From assembly GCA_903951595.1 (NCBI GenBank), contig CAJBCQ010000029.1, positions 1 through 41,081 on the forward strand: a stretch of 41,081 bases of DNA. The letters run 5' to 3'. Shown here piece after piece: positions 33,354 to 41,081 of the stretch (within the stretch, counting starts at the first letter, position 1; each line of letters opens with the position of its first letter). The notes beneath the pieces were generated by a model that was given only the letters and a program-made list of their open reading frames with translations, was not told the origin of the DNA and searched no databases. This DNA is from an uncultured Hyphomicrobiales bacterium (GTDB taxonomy: Bacteria > Pseudomonadota > Alphaproteobacteria > Rhizobiales > Aestuariivirgaceae). The position numbers and the translations under genes are program-made.

Positions 33354-34244
33354 ATGACCGATTTCAAACATTTCCGCGTATTGCGCCTTACGGATAATCT
33401 CATCGGCTTTTATGATGGGCGTGGTGAGGGCGTGGCCTATGGCACCGATAATTGGGTGAATGCGGGTGCCTTGTCGCTGGGCATTTGCAGCTATGCGCTG
33501 GTGGATGAGGGCGAAGCACTTGTCTATGATACGCATGTTTCACCCGCGCATGGCGAGATGATCCGGCGCACTTTGCACAAGATGCATGTGAGCAAGATCA
33601 CCGTGGTGTTGAGCCATTGGCATCTTGATCATGTGGCGGGCACTTGCGCTTTTGATGACTGCGAGATCATCGCCAATCGGCTCACGCTGCAAGCGTTGGA
33701 GAAGAACAAGGCGGCGATTGAGACGGGAACGCTTCATGGGCCTCCTGCCATTCATCCACTGGTGCTGCCAACGCGCATCTATGAAGACCAGCTCACGCTG
33801 CATGTGGGAAGCCTTGAAGTGCAGCTTCGCCATGTCGCGGCCCATAGTCGTGATGGAACGGTGCTTTATTTGCCCGATGAGGCTTTGTTGCTGGCGGGTG
33901 ATACGCTGGAAGATACCGTTAGCTGGGTGGCAGAGCCTGACACCATCCCCGAACAGCTGGAAGCCTTGGACCGCATGTGGGGCTGGGAGATTGAGAAGGT
34001 TTACCCCAATCACGGCGACCCCATGATCATCGAAGGCACAGGCTATCGCAAAACGCTGATCCGCGCGAACCAGCAATATCTTCGCAGCCTGCAACGTGCC
34101 ACCCGCGAAGAAGACATCGCCACCCTGCCGCTGAAGGAATTCATCGCTGGGCCATTGCAGGCAGGCTGGGTGAATTATTACGAACCTTACGAGCGCGTCC
34201 ATGCGGAGAATTTGGCACGGGTGAAGATGGCGGTGGTGAGGTAA
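33354..34244 (+). CDS. MBL-fold metallo-hydrolase
   Basis: 296 residues with the metallo-beta-lactamase metal motif SHWHLDH near residue 87, a later GDTLEDT Asp ligand and PNHGDP His ligand. ATG 33354. No specific subfamily is recognised; hydrolysis of a thioester, lactone or phosphodiester is possible. It sits after thiQ on the same strand and is followed by the repeat cluster; its last codons lie inside the first repeat copy. Confidence 0.88.
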   Translation: MTDFKHFRVLRLTDNLIGFYDGRGEGVAYGTDNWVNAGALSLGICSYALVDEGEALVYDTHVSPAHGEMIRRTLHKMHVSKITVVLSHWHLDHVAGTCAFDDCEIIANRLTLQALEKNKAAIETGTLHGPPAIHPLVLPTRIYEDQLTLHVGSLEVQLRHVAAHSRDGTVLYLPDEALLLAGDTLEDTVSWVAEPDTIPEQLEALDRMWGWEIEKVYPNHGDPMIIEGTGYRKTLIRANQQYLRSLQRATREEDIATLPLKEFIAGPLQAGWVNYYEPYERVHAENLARVKMAVVR

Positions 34245-34556
34245 CGCCTCTCCACGTCATCCTCGGGCTGAACATCAAGCCCGAGGGTGACGGTTGGGGG
34301 GTGAGGTAACCCCTCTCCACGTCATCCTCGGGCGTGACCCGAGGATCCTTTTCCCCTTCGCTTTCTTTCCGCTTTCGAACGCGCTGATCCGTTCAAATGA
34401 AAAGGGCCCTCGGGTCAAGCCCGAGGGTGACGGTTGGCGGGTGGGCGTGACCCGAGGATCCTTTTCCCCTTCGCTTTCTTTCAGCTTCCGAACGCGCTGA
34501 TCCGTTCAAATGAAAAGGCCCCTCGGGTCAAGCCCGAGGGTGACGGTTGGGGTTAC
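34235..34556. repeat. Cluster of palindromic intergenic repeats with a 113-bp tandem duplication
   Basis: The ~310-bp gap between the MBL and LysR genes is filled with repeats. A 34-bp direct repeat (GGTGAGGTAAC...CTCGGGC, 33/34 identical) occurs at 34235-34268 and 34300-34333; the first copy includes the end of the MBL gene. A 15-bp hairpin lies at 34255-34292. Two tandem ~113-bp units follow at 34331-34443 and 34444-34556, each with ACCCGAGGATCCTTTT and the palindrome CCCTCGGG-TCAAG-CCCGAGGG. The CTCGGG core resembles the dispersed REP-like palindromes of rhizobial genomes. No gene is seen. Confidence 0.85.
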
Positions 34557-35446
34557 CGGTGTGGCTTTGGTGGTTTGCGGCGGCGTTTTACGGCTTCTTC
34601 TTCATCGGTCAAATCGAGCAGTGCGCGCATCATGTGTAGGCCTGCGCGGCTTTCTAGGCAGACGAGCCATTCACGCATGGGCGCGTGCCAGTCGCTGAAT
34701 TCCAGCGGGATAAGATGGGCGCTGGCCGCAAATTCGCTTTGCGAGACAACGCCTATCCCTAAGCCCTGCGCCACCGCTTCGGCGGCTGCTTCACGGCCTT
34801 CGATTTCCAGCACATTGCGCGCGCGCAGGCCGCGGCGGGCAAATTCCTGTTCCACAAGGCGACGGGTGAGCGAGCCCTCCTCGCGCAGCACCAAAGGAAG
34901 GCTCGCCAGTTCGGTTAGGCTGAGGGTCTTTTGTCCGAAGCCTGCCGGGGCAAAGGCAATGAGGCGGCTTTCGCTCAAAGGCCGTGAGCGCAAGGCGGGG
35001 CTTGTGGGTAGTTCGGCAAGGACGGCGAAATCAATCTCGAAGCCTTCCAGCTTGGCCATCAGGCTTGCCGTATTGCCACCCGTTAATTTGAGGGCAATGG
35101 CGGGGTAGCGTTTGCGAAAACGCGCAAGCAGTGGCAGCACATGGACGGCAGCATCCGCCCCGATCAACAAGGTGCCCTCCCGAAGCCCGCGTGCGCGCGA
35201 CAAAAGCTCGTCCACCTCGGCTTCGGTTTCAAACAGGCGCTCGGTAAGTGCCAGAAGGCGGCGACCCAGATCGGTCAGCTCTACCCCGCGCGGCAAGCGG
35301 CGGAAAAGTTGGACGCCATGGGCTTCTTCCAGCTTTCGCACATGATCCGAGATGGCAGGCTGGGTGAGGCCCACCGCAATAGCGGCGCGTGAAAAGCTGC
35401 CGGAACGGGCAACAGCGTGGAAGGCTTTCAACTGGGCATGGCTCAT
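34553..35446 (-). CDS. LysR-family transcriptional regulator, probably of the phn operon
   Basis: 297 residues. N-terminal winged helix (LKAFHAVARSGSFSRAAIAVGLTQPAISDHVRKLE) and a substrate-binding domain from about residue 90. The C-terminus is basic (KRRRKPPKPHR). ATG 35446; the gene is divergent from phnW and a palindrome lies just upstream of its start. By position it should control phnWAY, probably in response to a phosphonate intermediate; it may also repress itself. Confidence 0.92.
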   Translation of the reverse strand: MSHAQLKAFHAVARSGSFSRAAIAVGLTQPAISDHVRKLEEAHGVQLFRRLPRGVELTDLGRRLLALTERLFETEAEVDELLSRARGLREGTLLIGADAAVHVLPLLARFRKRYPAIALKLTGGNTASLMAKLEGFEIDFAVLAELPTSPALRSRPLSESRLIAFAPAGFGQKTLSLTELASLPLVLREEGSLTRRLVEQEFARRGLRARNVLEIEGREAAAEAVAQGLGIGVVSQSEFAASAHLIPLEFSDWHAPMREWLVCLESRAGLHMMRALLDLTDEEEAVKRRRKPPKPHR

Positions 35447-35452
35447 ATATCT

Positions 35453-35474
35453 TTATTTCTGATGGCAGCGATAA
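35453..35474. promoter_or_regulatory. Candidate LysR-type operator
   Basis: An imperfect 22-bp palindrome with arms TTATTTCTG and CAGCGATAA around ATGG (7 of 9 arm positions pair). It lies 6 bp from the LysR start and about 130 bp upstream of phnW, the usual place for a LysR box serving both directions. Confidence 0.5.
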
Positions 35475-35606
35475 TTTCAAGCAATTTGACTTATGGGCAG
35501 GTGGGCGGCACTGTCGGCGCAATGCCACCAGTCAGGGATGTGCCCGATGCAGAAGCCATATGCCGTCAGCCCACGCAGTTTTCGAGGCCCGGAGGGGCAG
35601 GAGGAC

Positions 35607-36725
35607 ATGCCCTATCTGCTCACCCCCGGCCCCCTCACCACCTCGCGCGGGGTCAAGCTTGCCATGCTGGCCGATTGGGGCAGCTGGGACCAGGAATTGC
35701 GCGAGGTGACAGCTGACATCCGGCGGCGGTTGCTCAAAATCGCCGGGGCGGACCATCATGAATGTGTGCTTTTGCAGGGTGCGGGAAGCTATGGCATTGA
35801 GGCTGCCCTTGGCAGTTTCACGCCTGCCGCACGCCATAAGACGCTGCTCGTCATCAACGGGGCTTATGGCGATCGTGCGGTGAAAATGATGACGCGGCTC
35901 AACCGCCCCTTCAGCGTGATCGACAAGGGCGACAGTGCCAAGCCGCTGGCGGCGGAGGTTGAAAAAGCCATCGCTGCCGATGCCACGATCACCACGGTTT
36001 TCGTGGTCCATTGCGAAACCACTTCGGGCCTTGTGAACCCGATTGAAGAAATCGCCGCTGTGGTGAAGGCCAAGAACAAGGTTTTCATTCTGGACGCGAT
36101 GAGCAGCTTTGGGGCGCTGGCCATCGACATGGCAAAGCTCAGTGTGGATGTTCTCATCTCCTCGGCCAATAAGTGTATCGAAGGGGTTCCGGGCTTTTGT
36201 TACGTCATCGCAGGGCGCGAACTGCTGAAAGCATCGGAAGGCAAAAGCCATTCGCTGGCACTCGATCTGTTCGACCAGTGGGCTTATATGGAAAAAACGG
36301 GCCAGTTCCGCTATACTCCGCCCACCCATGCGCTTGTCGCCTTTCATCAGGCACTGAAAGAGCATGAAATGGCGGGCGGTGCGCCTGGCCGGCTTCAGCG
36401 TTATGAGAAGAACCGCCTTGTGCTGTTGAAAGGCATGCGTGAATTGGGCTTTGCCACGCTGCTGCCAGAAAGCGAAATGGGGCCGATCATCCAGACCTTC
36501 CTAACGCCTGCCGACCCGGCTTTCGAATTCCAGCGTTTCTATGATGCGCTGAAAGAGCGGGGCTTTGTGATTTACCCCGGCAAGATCACCAAGCGATCCA
36601 GCTTCCGCATCGGCACGATTGGGCAGGTGGATGAGAATGTGATGCGCGCGCTGCTTGTCGCCATCCGCGAAGCATTGAAAGAAATGGGCGTCAAAAACAC
36701 CGCCCCTGCCGAGGCAAAGGAATGA
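35607..36725 (+). CDS. phnW: 2-aminoethylphosphonate--pyruvate transaminase
   Basis: Start at ATG 35607 behind GGAGGAC; the track's extra 38 residues are untranslated leader. The 372-residue class V aminotransferase begins with LLTPGPLTTSRGVK, has LLQGAGSYGIEAAL and the PLP lysine in SSANKCIEGVPG near residue 189. Converts 2-aminoethylphosphonate and pyruvate to phosphonoacetaldehyde and alanine. Overlaps phnA by ATGA; the neighbours phnA and phnY identify the oxidative branch of AEP degradation. Confidence 0.95.
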   Translation: MPYLLTPGPLTTSRGVKLAMLADWGSWDQELREVTADIRRRLLKIAGADHHECVLLQGAGSYGIEAALGSFTPAARHKTLLVINGAYGDRAVKMMTRLNRPFSVIDKGDSAKPLAAEVEKAIAADATITTVFVVHCETTSGLVNPIEEIAAVVKAKNKVFILDAMSSFGALAIDMAKLSVDVLISSANKCIEGVPGFCYVIAGRELLKASEGKSHSLALDLFDQWAYMEKTGQFRYTPPTHALVAFHQALKEHEMAGGAPGRLQRYEKNRLVLLKGMRELGFATLLPESEMGPIIQTFLTPADPAFEFQRFYDALKERGFVIYPGKITKRSSFRIGTIGQVDENVMRALLVAIREALKEMGVKNTAPAEAKE

Positions 36726-37966
36726 GCTTGATGAAAACGGTTTGTGTGAACGGGCGCGACTATGCGTGGCCCAAGCGTCCGCTTGTGGTGATTTGCTGCG
36801 ATGGCTCTGAGCCTGCCTATATGGAACAGGCTATGGCCAAGGGGCTGATGCCGAATTTGGCTAAGATCATCGCCAAGGGCGAGGATCGCCGTGGGCTTTC
36901 GGTCATCCCCAGTTTCACCAATCCCAACAATCTTTCCATCGTGACGGGCCGTCCGCCGGAAGTGCATGGCATTTCGGGCAATTATCTCATCGACCCGGAA
37001 ACGGGCGAAGAAGTGATGATGAATGATCCTAAATGGCTGCGCGCACCCACCATTTTCGCCGCTTTCCAGAAAGCCGGTGCCAGGATTTGCATGGTGACAG
37101 CCAAGGACAAGCTGCGGCTGCTGTTATCCAAGGGGCTGGTCTATGACGGCACGGCCATCGCCTTTTCTTCGGAGAAGGCGGATAAGGCCACATTGGTGGA
37201 TAATGGCATTGAGAATGTGCTGGCCTTCACGGGCAAGCCGCTGCCAGAGGTTTATTCCGGCGATCTATCCGAGTTTGTGTTCGCGGCGGGTGTGAAGCTG
37301 CTCAAGAGCTTCAAGCCGGATCTTATGTATCTTTCCACCACTGACTATATCCAGCACAAATACGCGCCCGGAACACCGGGGGCGGAAAGCTTTTATGCCA
37401 TGATGGATGGCTATTTGGGGGCGCTGGATCAAGCCGGGGCCATTATCGTGCTGACGGCTGATCACGGCATGAAGGACAAGCATCTGCCCGATGGATCACC
37501 GGATGTGGTCTATCTGCAAGATCATCTCGATGAATGGTTCGGCGCGGGTGCAACCAAGGTTATTCTGCCCATCACCGATCCTTATGTGGTCCATCACGGG
37601 GCGCTTGGCTCGTTTGCCACCGTGTATCTTTACGATGTGAACGAAGCTGATGCCACGCGGCGCATCAAGGGCTTGCCCGGCATGGATGGTGTGTTTGCCA
37701 AGGCCGAAGGGTGCAAGCGGTTTGAATTGCCGCCGGATCGGTTGGGGGATTTGATTATCGTTTCCGGTGGGCCGAACGGTTCCAAGGTCATCGGCACCAG
37801 TGCTAGCAAGCATGATCTGTCGGGGCTTAATGAACCCTTGCGCTCGCATGGCGGCATTACCGAGCAGACCATTCCCATCATCATCAATGCGAAAACCCAG
37901 GGGCTTGCCAAAACCTTGCGGAATTTCGATGCCTTCTCCATCGGCTGCAACCATATTGCGGAGTAA
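36722..37966 (+). CDS. phnA: Phosphonoacetate hydrolase
   Basis: 414 residues, alkaline phosphatase superfamily. Nucleophile region IPSFTNPNNLSIVTG (Thr near residue 65), upstream metal Asp in VVICCDGSEP, TTDYIQHKYAPG and TADHGMKD for the remaining metal ligands. Cleaves phosphonoacetate to acetate and phosphate, the last step of the pathway. Start at ATG 36722 overlapping phnW (or ATG 36731); 6 bp separate it from phnY. Several related enzymes exist in this superfamily, but the gene context makes PhnA clear. Confidence 0.95.
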   Translation: MSLMKTVCVNGRDYAWPKRPLVVICCDGSEPAYMEQAMAKGLMPNLAKIIAKGEDRRGLSVIPSFTNPNNLSIVTGRPPEVHGISGNYLIDPETGEEVMMNDPKWLRAPTIFAAFQKAGARICMVTAKDKLRLLLSKGLVYDGTAIAFSSEKADKATLVDNGIENVLAFTGKPLPEVYSGDLSEFVFAAGVKLLKSFKPDLMYLSTTDYIQHKYAPGTPGAESFYAMMDGYLGALDQAGAIIVLTADHGMKDKHLPDGSPDVVYLQDHLDEWFGAGATKVILPITDPYVVHHGALGSFATVYLYDVNEADATRRIKGLPGMDGVFAKAEGCKRFELPPDRLGDLIIVSGGPNGSKVIGTSASKHDLSGLNEPLRSHGGITEQTIPIIINAKTQGLAKTLRNFDAFSIGCNHIAE

Positions 37967-37972
37967 AAGAAA

Positions 37973-39412
37973 ATGAAAATCATCCGTGAAAGCATGCGTA
38001 TCGGCGGCAAGAAGGTGGATGCCGACGATGTGATTGAGGTGCGCTATCCTTACACCAATGAAGTGATCGGCACGGTGCCAGCGGGCAATGCGGCCCATGC
38101 GCGCGAAGCCTTCCGCATCGCGGCTGCCTATAAGCCGAAGCTGACCCGCTATGAGCGGCAACGGATTTTGATCAAGACGGCTGAGATCATCCAAGCGCGC
38201 AAGGATGCGCTTTCGGATGTGTTGACCCTGGAGCTTGGCATTTCCAAGAAGGACTCGCTTTATGAATGTGGGCGGGCCTTTGATGTGTTCACGCTGGCGG
38301 GCCAGCTTTGTATTCTGGATGATGGGCAGATTTTCTCGTGTGATCTCACACCGCATGGAAAGTCACGTAAAATTTACACCAAGCGCGAGCCGGTGCGGGC
38401 CATTTCGGCTATCACACCGTTTAACCATCCGCTGAACATGGTGGCGCATAAGGTAGCACCTGCCATTGCTACGAATAATTGCGTGGTGTGCAAGCCCACG
38501 GAATTAACCCCGCTCACCGCCATTGCGCTGGCTGATATTCTGTATGAAGCGGGCTTGCCGGTTGAGATGTTCCAAGTCGTCACCGGCTGGCCCAAGGATA
38601 TTGGCGATGAGATGGTGACAAACCCAGATGCAGAGATCGTTACCTTCACAGGTGGCGTTACCGTTGGCAAAATCATTGCAGGCAAAGCGGCTTATAAGCG
38701 GGCCGCATTGGAATTAGGCGGCAATGATCCGCTGATTATTTGCGATGATTTGTCAGATGCTGATTTGGACAAGGCGGCGGAATTGGCGGTGGCCGGTGCC
38801 ACCAAAAATTCCGGCCAGCGTTGCACCGCCGTGAAGCGCATTTTGTGCATGGAAGCGGTCGCCGATAAGTTCGTGGCACTGGTTGTTGAAAAGGCCAAAA
38901 AGATCAAGTTTGGCGATCCCATGAACCCGGAAACGGATTTGGGCACCGTGGTGCATGAGCAGGCCGCCAAGCTTTTCGAAAAGCGCGTTTTCATGGCGGC
39001 AGAACAGGGCGCGAAGATTCTCTACAATCCCGGTAGGGTTGGTGCGGTTCTGCCGCCCATTGTGATTGATCATGTGGACCACCAGAGCGAATTGGTGATG
39101 GAGGAAACTTTTGGCCCCGTCATTCCCATTGTGCGGGTTCCCAATGATGACGCAAAAGTGATTGCCATTTCCAACTCCACGGCCTTTGGCCTTTCTTCAG
39201 GTGTTTGCACCAACCGACTTGATCGGATCACCCGCTATATCGAAGGGCTGGAAGTTGGCACTGTCAATATTTGGGAAGTGCCGGGTTACCGGATTGAAAT
39301 GTCGCCCTTTGGCGGGATCAAAGACTCAGGCAATGGTGTAAAGGAAGGGGTTCTTGAGGCCATGAAGTTCTTCACCAATGTGAAAACCTATTCCCTGCCC
39401 TGGCCGGGCTGA
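37973..39412 (+). CDS. phnY: Phosphonoacetaldehyde dehydrogenase
   Basis: 479-residue NAD(P)-dependent aldehyde dehydrogenase with [23 protein letters not shown] (catalytic Glu), [11 protein letters not shown] (catalytic Cys) and [11 protein letters not shown]. The N-terminus and context identify it as PhnY, which oxidises phosphonoacetaldehyde to phosphonoacetate, the substrate of PhnA. An identical symbol is used for an unrelated dioxygenase in some organisms; here it is the dehydrogenase. Confidence 0.94.
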   Translation: MKIIRESMRIGGKKVDADDVIEVRYPYTNEVIGTVPAGNAAHAREAFRIAAAYKPKLTRYERQRILIKTAEIIQARKDALSDVLTLELGISKKDSLYECGRAFDVFTLAGQLCILDDGQIFSCDLTPHGKSRKIYTKREPVRAISAITPFNHPLNMVAHKVAPAIATNNCVVCKPTELTPLTAIALADILYEAGLPVEMFQVVTGWPKDIGDEMVTNPDAEIVTFTGGVTVGKIIAGKAAYKRAALELGGNDPLIICDDLSDADLDKAAELAVAGATKNSGQRCTAVKRILCMEAVADKFVALVVEKAKKIKFGDPMNPETDLGTVVHEQAAKLFEKRVFMAAEQGAKILYNPGRVGAVLPPIVIDHVDHQSELVMEETFGPVIPIVRVPNDDAKVIAISNSTAFGLSSGVCTNRLDRITRYIEGLEVGTVNIWEVPGYRIEMSPFGGIKDSGNGVKEGVLEAMKFFTNVKTYSLPWPG

Positions 39413-39435
39413 ACCCATAAGAAGGCGGGTGGGAT

Positions 39436-41081
39436 TTGACTTCTGGGGCATTGGTTATCGTCAATCTGATGGGGGGTGTTGCCCTTCTTCTGTGGGGCGT
39501 GCGGATGGTACGCACGGGAATTTTGCGCGCTTGGGGCGATGGCCTCAACCATTTCATCTCGCATAATCTCACCAATCGTGTTTCGGCCTTGGGTGCTGGG
39601 CTTGGCACCACCTTGCTGGTGCAGTCTGGCACGGCCACGGCGTTGATCCTGACCGGACTTGCGGCTAATTCGAGCATTGAGGCGGCACGCGGGCTTGCCG
39701 TGTTGTTGGGGGCCGATATTGGCTCGGCGCTTGTCGCTGCCCTGTTTGCCACCACGGGCACATCGCTTTCCGGCTGGATTGCTCCCATTCTGTTATTCAC
39801 CGGCTATGCCTTATTCAGCCGCGCCACGGAATTCCGTCCACGCAATTTGGGCCGCACTTTGCTGGGGCTGGGGCTGGTGTTCATGGCTTTGAAGCTCGTT
39901 GTGGCCGCTTCTGCACCCTTGCGTGATGCAACGCTGTTTCATGATGTGCTGACCACGATTGCGCGTGAGCCTATGCTTGCCTTCCTGTCGGGTGCCGTGG
40001 TGACATGGCTGAGCTATTCGAGCCTCGCGGTCATTCTGCTCGTCGCTTCGTTTCTTGCCAGTGGCAGCTTGGATATGGCGGGGGCTGTGGCGCTGATGCT
40101 GGGCATCAATCTGGGTGCTGGGCTTCCTGCATTATCGGCAACAGCAGGCCAACCGCCATCCGTGCGGCGCATGCCGCTTGCCAATTTCTTGGCGCGCGGG
40201 TTGCTGGCGGTGCTCATTCTCATTTTCACGCGCGACATTGCCCAGTTACTGAATGGCTGGTCTATCTATCCCGTGCATCAGCTGGCGGCTCTGCATGTGG
40301 CGTTCAATATCTGTGTCGCCATCGTGTTCCTGCCATTTGCCGGGCCGATCATGCGTGGCACCGCCCAGTTGCTGCCCGATGTGAAACAGGCTGAGGATAC
40401 GCTCAAAGCCCCGCGCTATCTCGACCGCGTGGCGCTTGCCACACCAGCCGTTGCCCTTTCCAATGCCGCCCATGAAACAATCCGCATGGTCGAATTGCTG
40501 GAGCGGATGCTGAAGCTCGCCACCGATGCGCTCAAGACGGGAAGTCTGGAGACGTTGAAATCGGTGAAGCAGACGGATGGGCTTATCAATAGCTATCACC
40601 ATGAGATTCATGGCTATCTGGAAGACTTATCGCAGAAAGACATCGACAGTGTGGAAGGCCGGCAGGCCTTGGAGATCATGCTCTATGTGAGCAATCTGGA
40701 ACATGCGGGTGATCTCATCGAATTGAACCTGTGCGATCGCATCAAGGCGAAGGTGAAGGAGTCCATCACCTTCACGCCGAAGGAACAGCAATCCATCAAC
40801 GCCTTGGCGGCCATTTTGCTGGCCAGTTTGACAATCGCAAGCGGAGTGGTGGCATCGAGTGATCTGGGGGCGGCACGGCGGCTTATCGTGCAGAAGGACA
40901 AGTTCCGTATCATCGAAAACAAGATCATCGACGCGCATTTCCGCGCGCCGCGTGAAAAAGGCGGCAAGGTTTTGCGGCGGCGCGCCTTGTTCATCGACAT
41001 GGTGCGCGATTTGCATACCATCCATTCGCATATCACCGCGGCTGCTTATCCAATCGTGGACGCAGCAGGCCTGCTGCGGGA
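39436..41081 (+). CDS. Na/Pi cotransporter family protein with PhoU-like tail (3' partial)
   Basis: Missing from the ORF track because the frame runs off the window end. TTG 39436 with GGTGGG upstream gives 548 codons: multiple TM helices with the first family motif LLVQSGTATALILTG, and at the second motif position TWLSYSSLAVILL, where the usual Gln is replaced. From about residue 330 the protein is soluble and helical (ALSNAAHETIRMVELLERML...), a PhoU-like domain. Starts 23 bp after phnY on the same strand, so it may be co-expressed with the phosphonate operon and move the released phosphate. It is a different subfamily from the Na/Pi protein at 9346. Confidence 0.88.
   Translation, partial: MTSGALVIVNLMGGVALLLWGVRMVRTGILRAWGDGLNHFISHNLTNRVSALGAGLGTTLLVQSGTATALILTGLAANSSIEAARGLAVLLGADIGSALVAALFATTGTSLSGWIAPILLFTGYALFSRATEFRPRNLGRTLLGLGLVFMALKLVVAASAPLRDATLFHDVLTTIAREPMLAFLSGAVVTWLSYSSLAVILLVASFLASGSLDMAGAVALMLGINLGAGLPALSATAGQPPSVRRMPLANFLARGLLAVLILIFTRDIAQLLNGWSIYPVHQLAALHVAFNICVAIVFLPFAGPIMRGTAQLLPDVKQAEDTLKAPRYLDRVALATPAVALSNAAHETIRMVELLERMLKLATDALKTGSLETLKSVKQTDGLINSYHHEIHGYLEDLSQKDIDSVEGRQALEIMLYVSNLEHAGDLIELNLCDRIKAKVKESITFTPKEQQSINALAAILLASLTIASGVVASSDLGAARRLIVQKDKFRIIENKIIDAHFRAPREKGGKVLRRRALFIDMVRDLHTIHSHITAAAYPIVDAAGLLR

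Noticed and set aside
34331-34556. Possible CRISPR-like or mobile-element repeat
   Set aside because: Only two contiguous copies with no spacers and no transposase; better explained as REP-like palindromes plus a tandem duplication.

Overview
The window is a gene-dense, moderately GC-rich stretch of bacterial chromosome. Gene content points to an alphaproteobacterium, most likely Hyphomicrobiales-like: a feuPQ/PhoPQ-style two-component pair with a PepSY companion, a TPP-riboswitch thiBPQ operon, EF-P with an EpmA-type lysyl ligase, a phnWAY phosphonate operon and a GOLPH3-like protein. The organism cannot be named from the sequence alone. No tRNA, rRNA, insertion sequence, phage gene or CRISPR array was seen.

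Bases 1-13.6 kb are the unusual part: a dense signalling island built from partner-switching parts (HATPase anti-sigma-like kinases, STAS antagonists, SpoIIE/PP2C phosphatases). One module is a tight minus-strand operon: HATPase-like protein, STAS-like/SAM-methyltransferase fusion, membrane dCache-HAMP-PP2C phosphatase, slr1658-like HATPase, slr1659-like STAS. A second module on the plus strand is a canonical RsbW-RsbV-PP2C trio. At both ends lie NCS2 (xanthine/uracil-type) permeases whose C-termini carry an RsbW-like HATPase domain; the first is cut by the window start. Between them sit an acetolactate decarboxylase, a GOLPH3/GPP34 protein, a Na/Pi cotransporter with a PhoU-like tail, and a two-TM four-helix sensor with no output domain. 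This combination is my main candidate for an undescribed system: nucleobase or anion transporters feeding a phosphorylation switch whose output may be a methyltransferase.

Bases 13.9-17.2 kb hold a second sensory unit: a secreted protein with (SSDD)n repeats, divergent from an operon of an Asp-rich PepSY-like secreted protein, an OmpR-family regulator and its histidine kinase. Bases 17.3-29.2 kb are mostly ordinary metabolic and housekeeping genes: DUF393, GT2, a FAH-family dehydratase or hydrolase, EamA exporter, SDR plus FAD reductase, LTA-synthase-like sulfatase, epmA/efp, MgtC, a cold-shock protein and a metal P-type ATPase.

Bases 29.2-33.3 kb are thiamine genes: thiN on the minus strand and a TPP riboswitch upstream of thiBPQ on the plus strand. 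After an MBL-fold hydrolase and a cluster of palindromic repeats, bases 34.5-41.1 kb carry a LysR regulator divergent from phnW-phnA-phnY (2-aminoethylphosphonate to acetate plus phosphate), followed by a Na/Pi-cotransporter gene cut by the window end. Coordinates use my chosen starts, which often differ from the ORF track because the track extends to upstream TTG/GTG codons.
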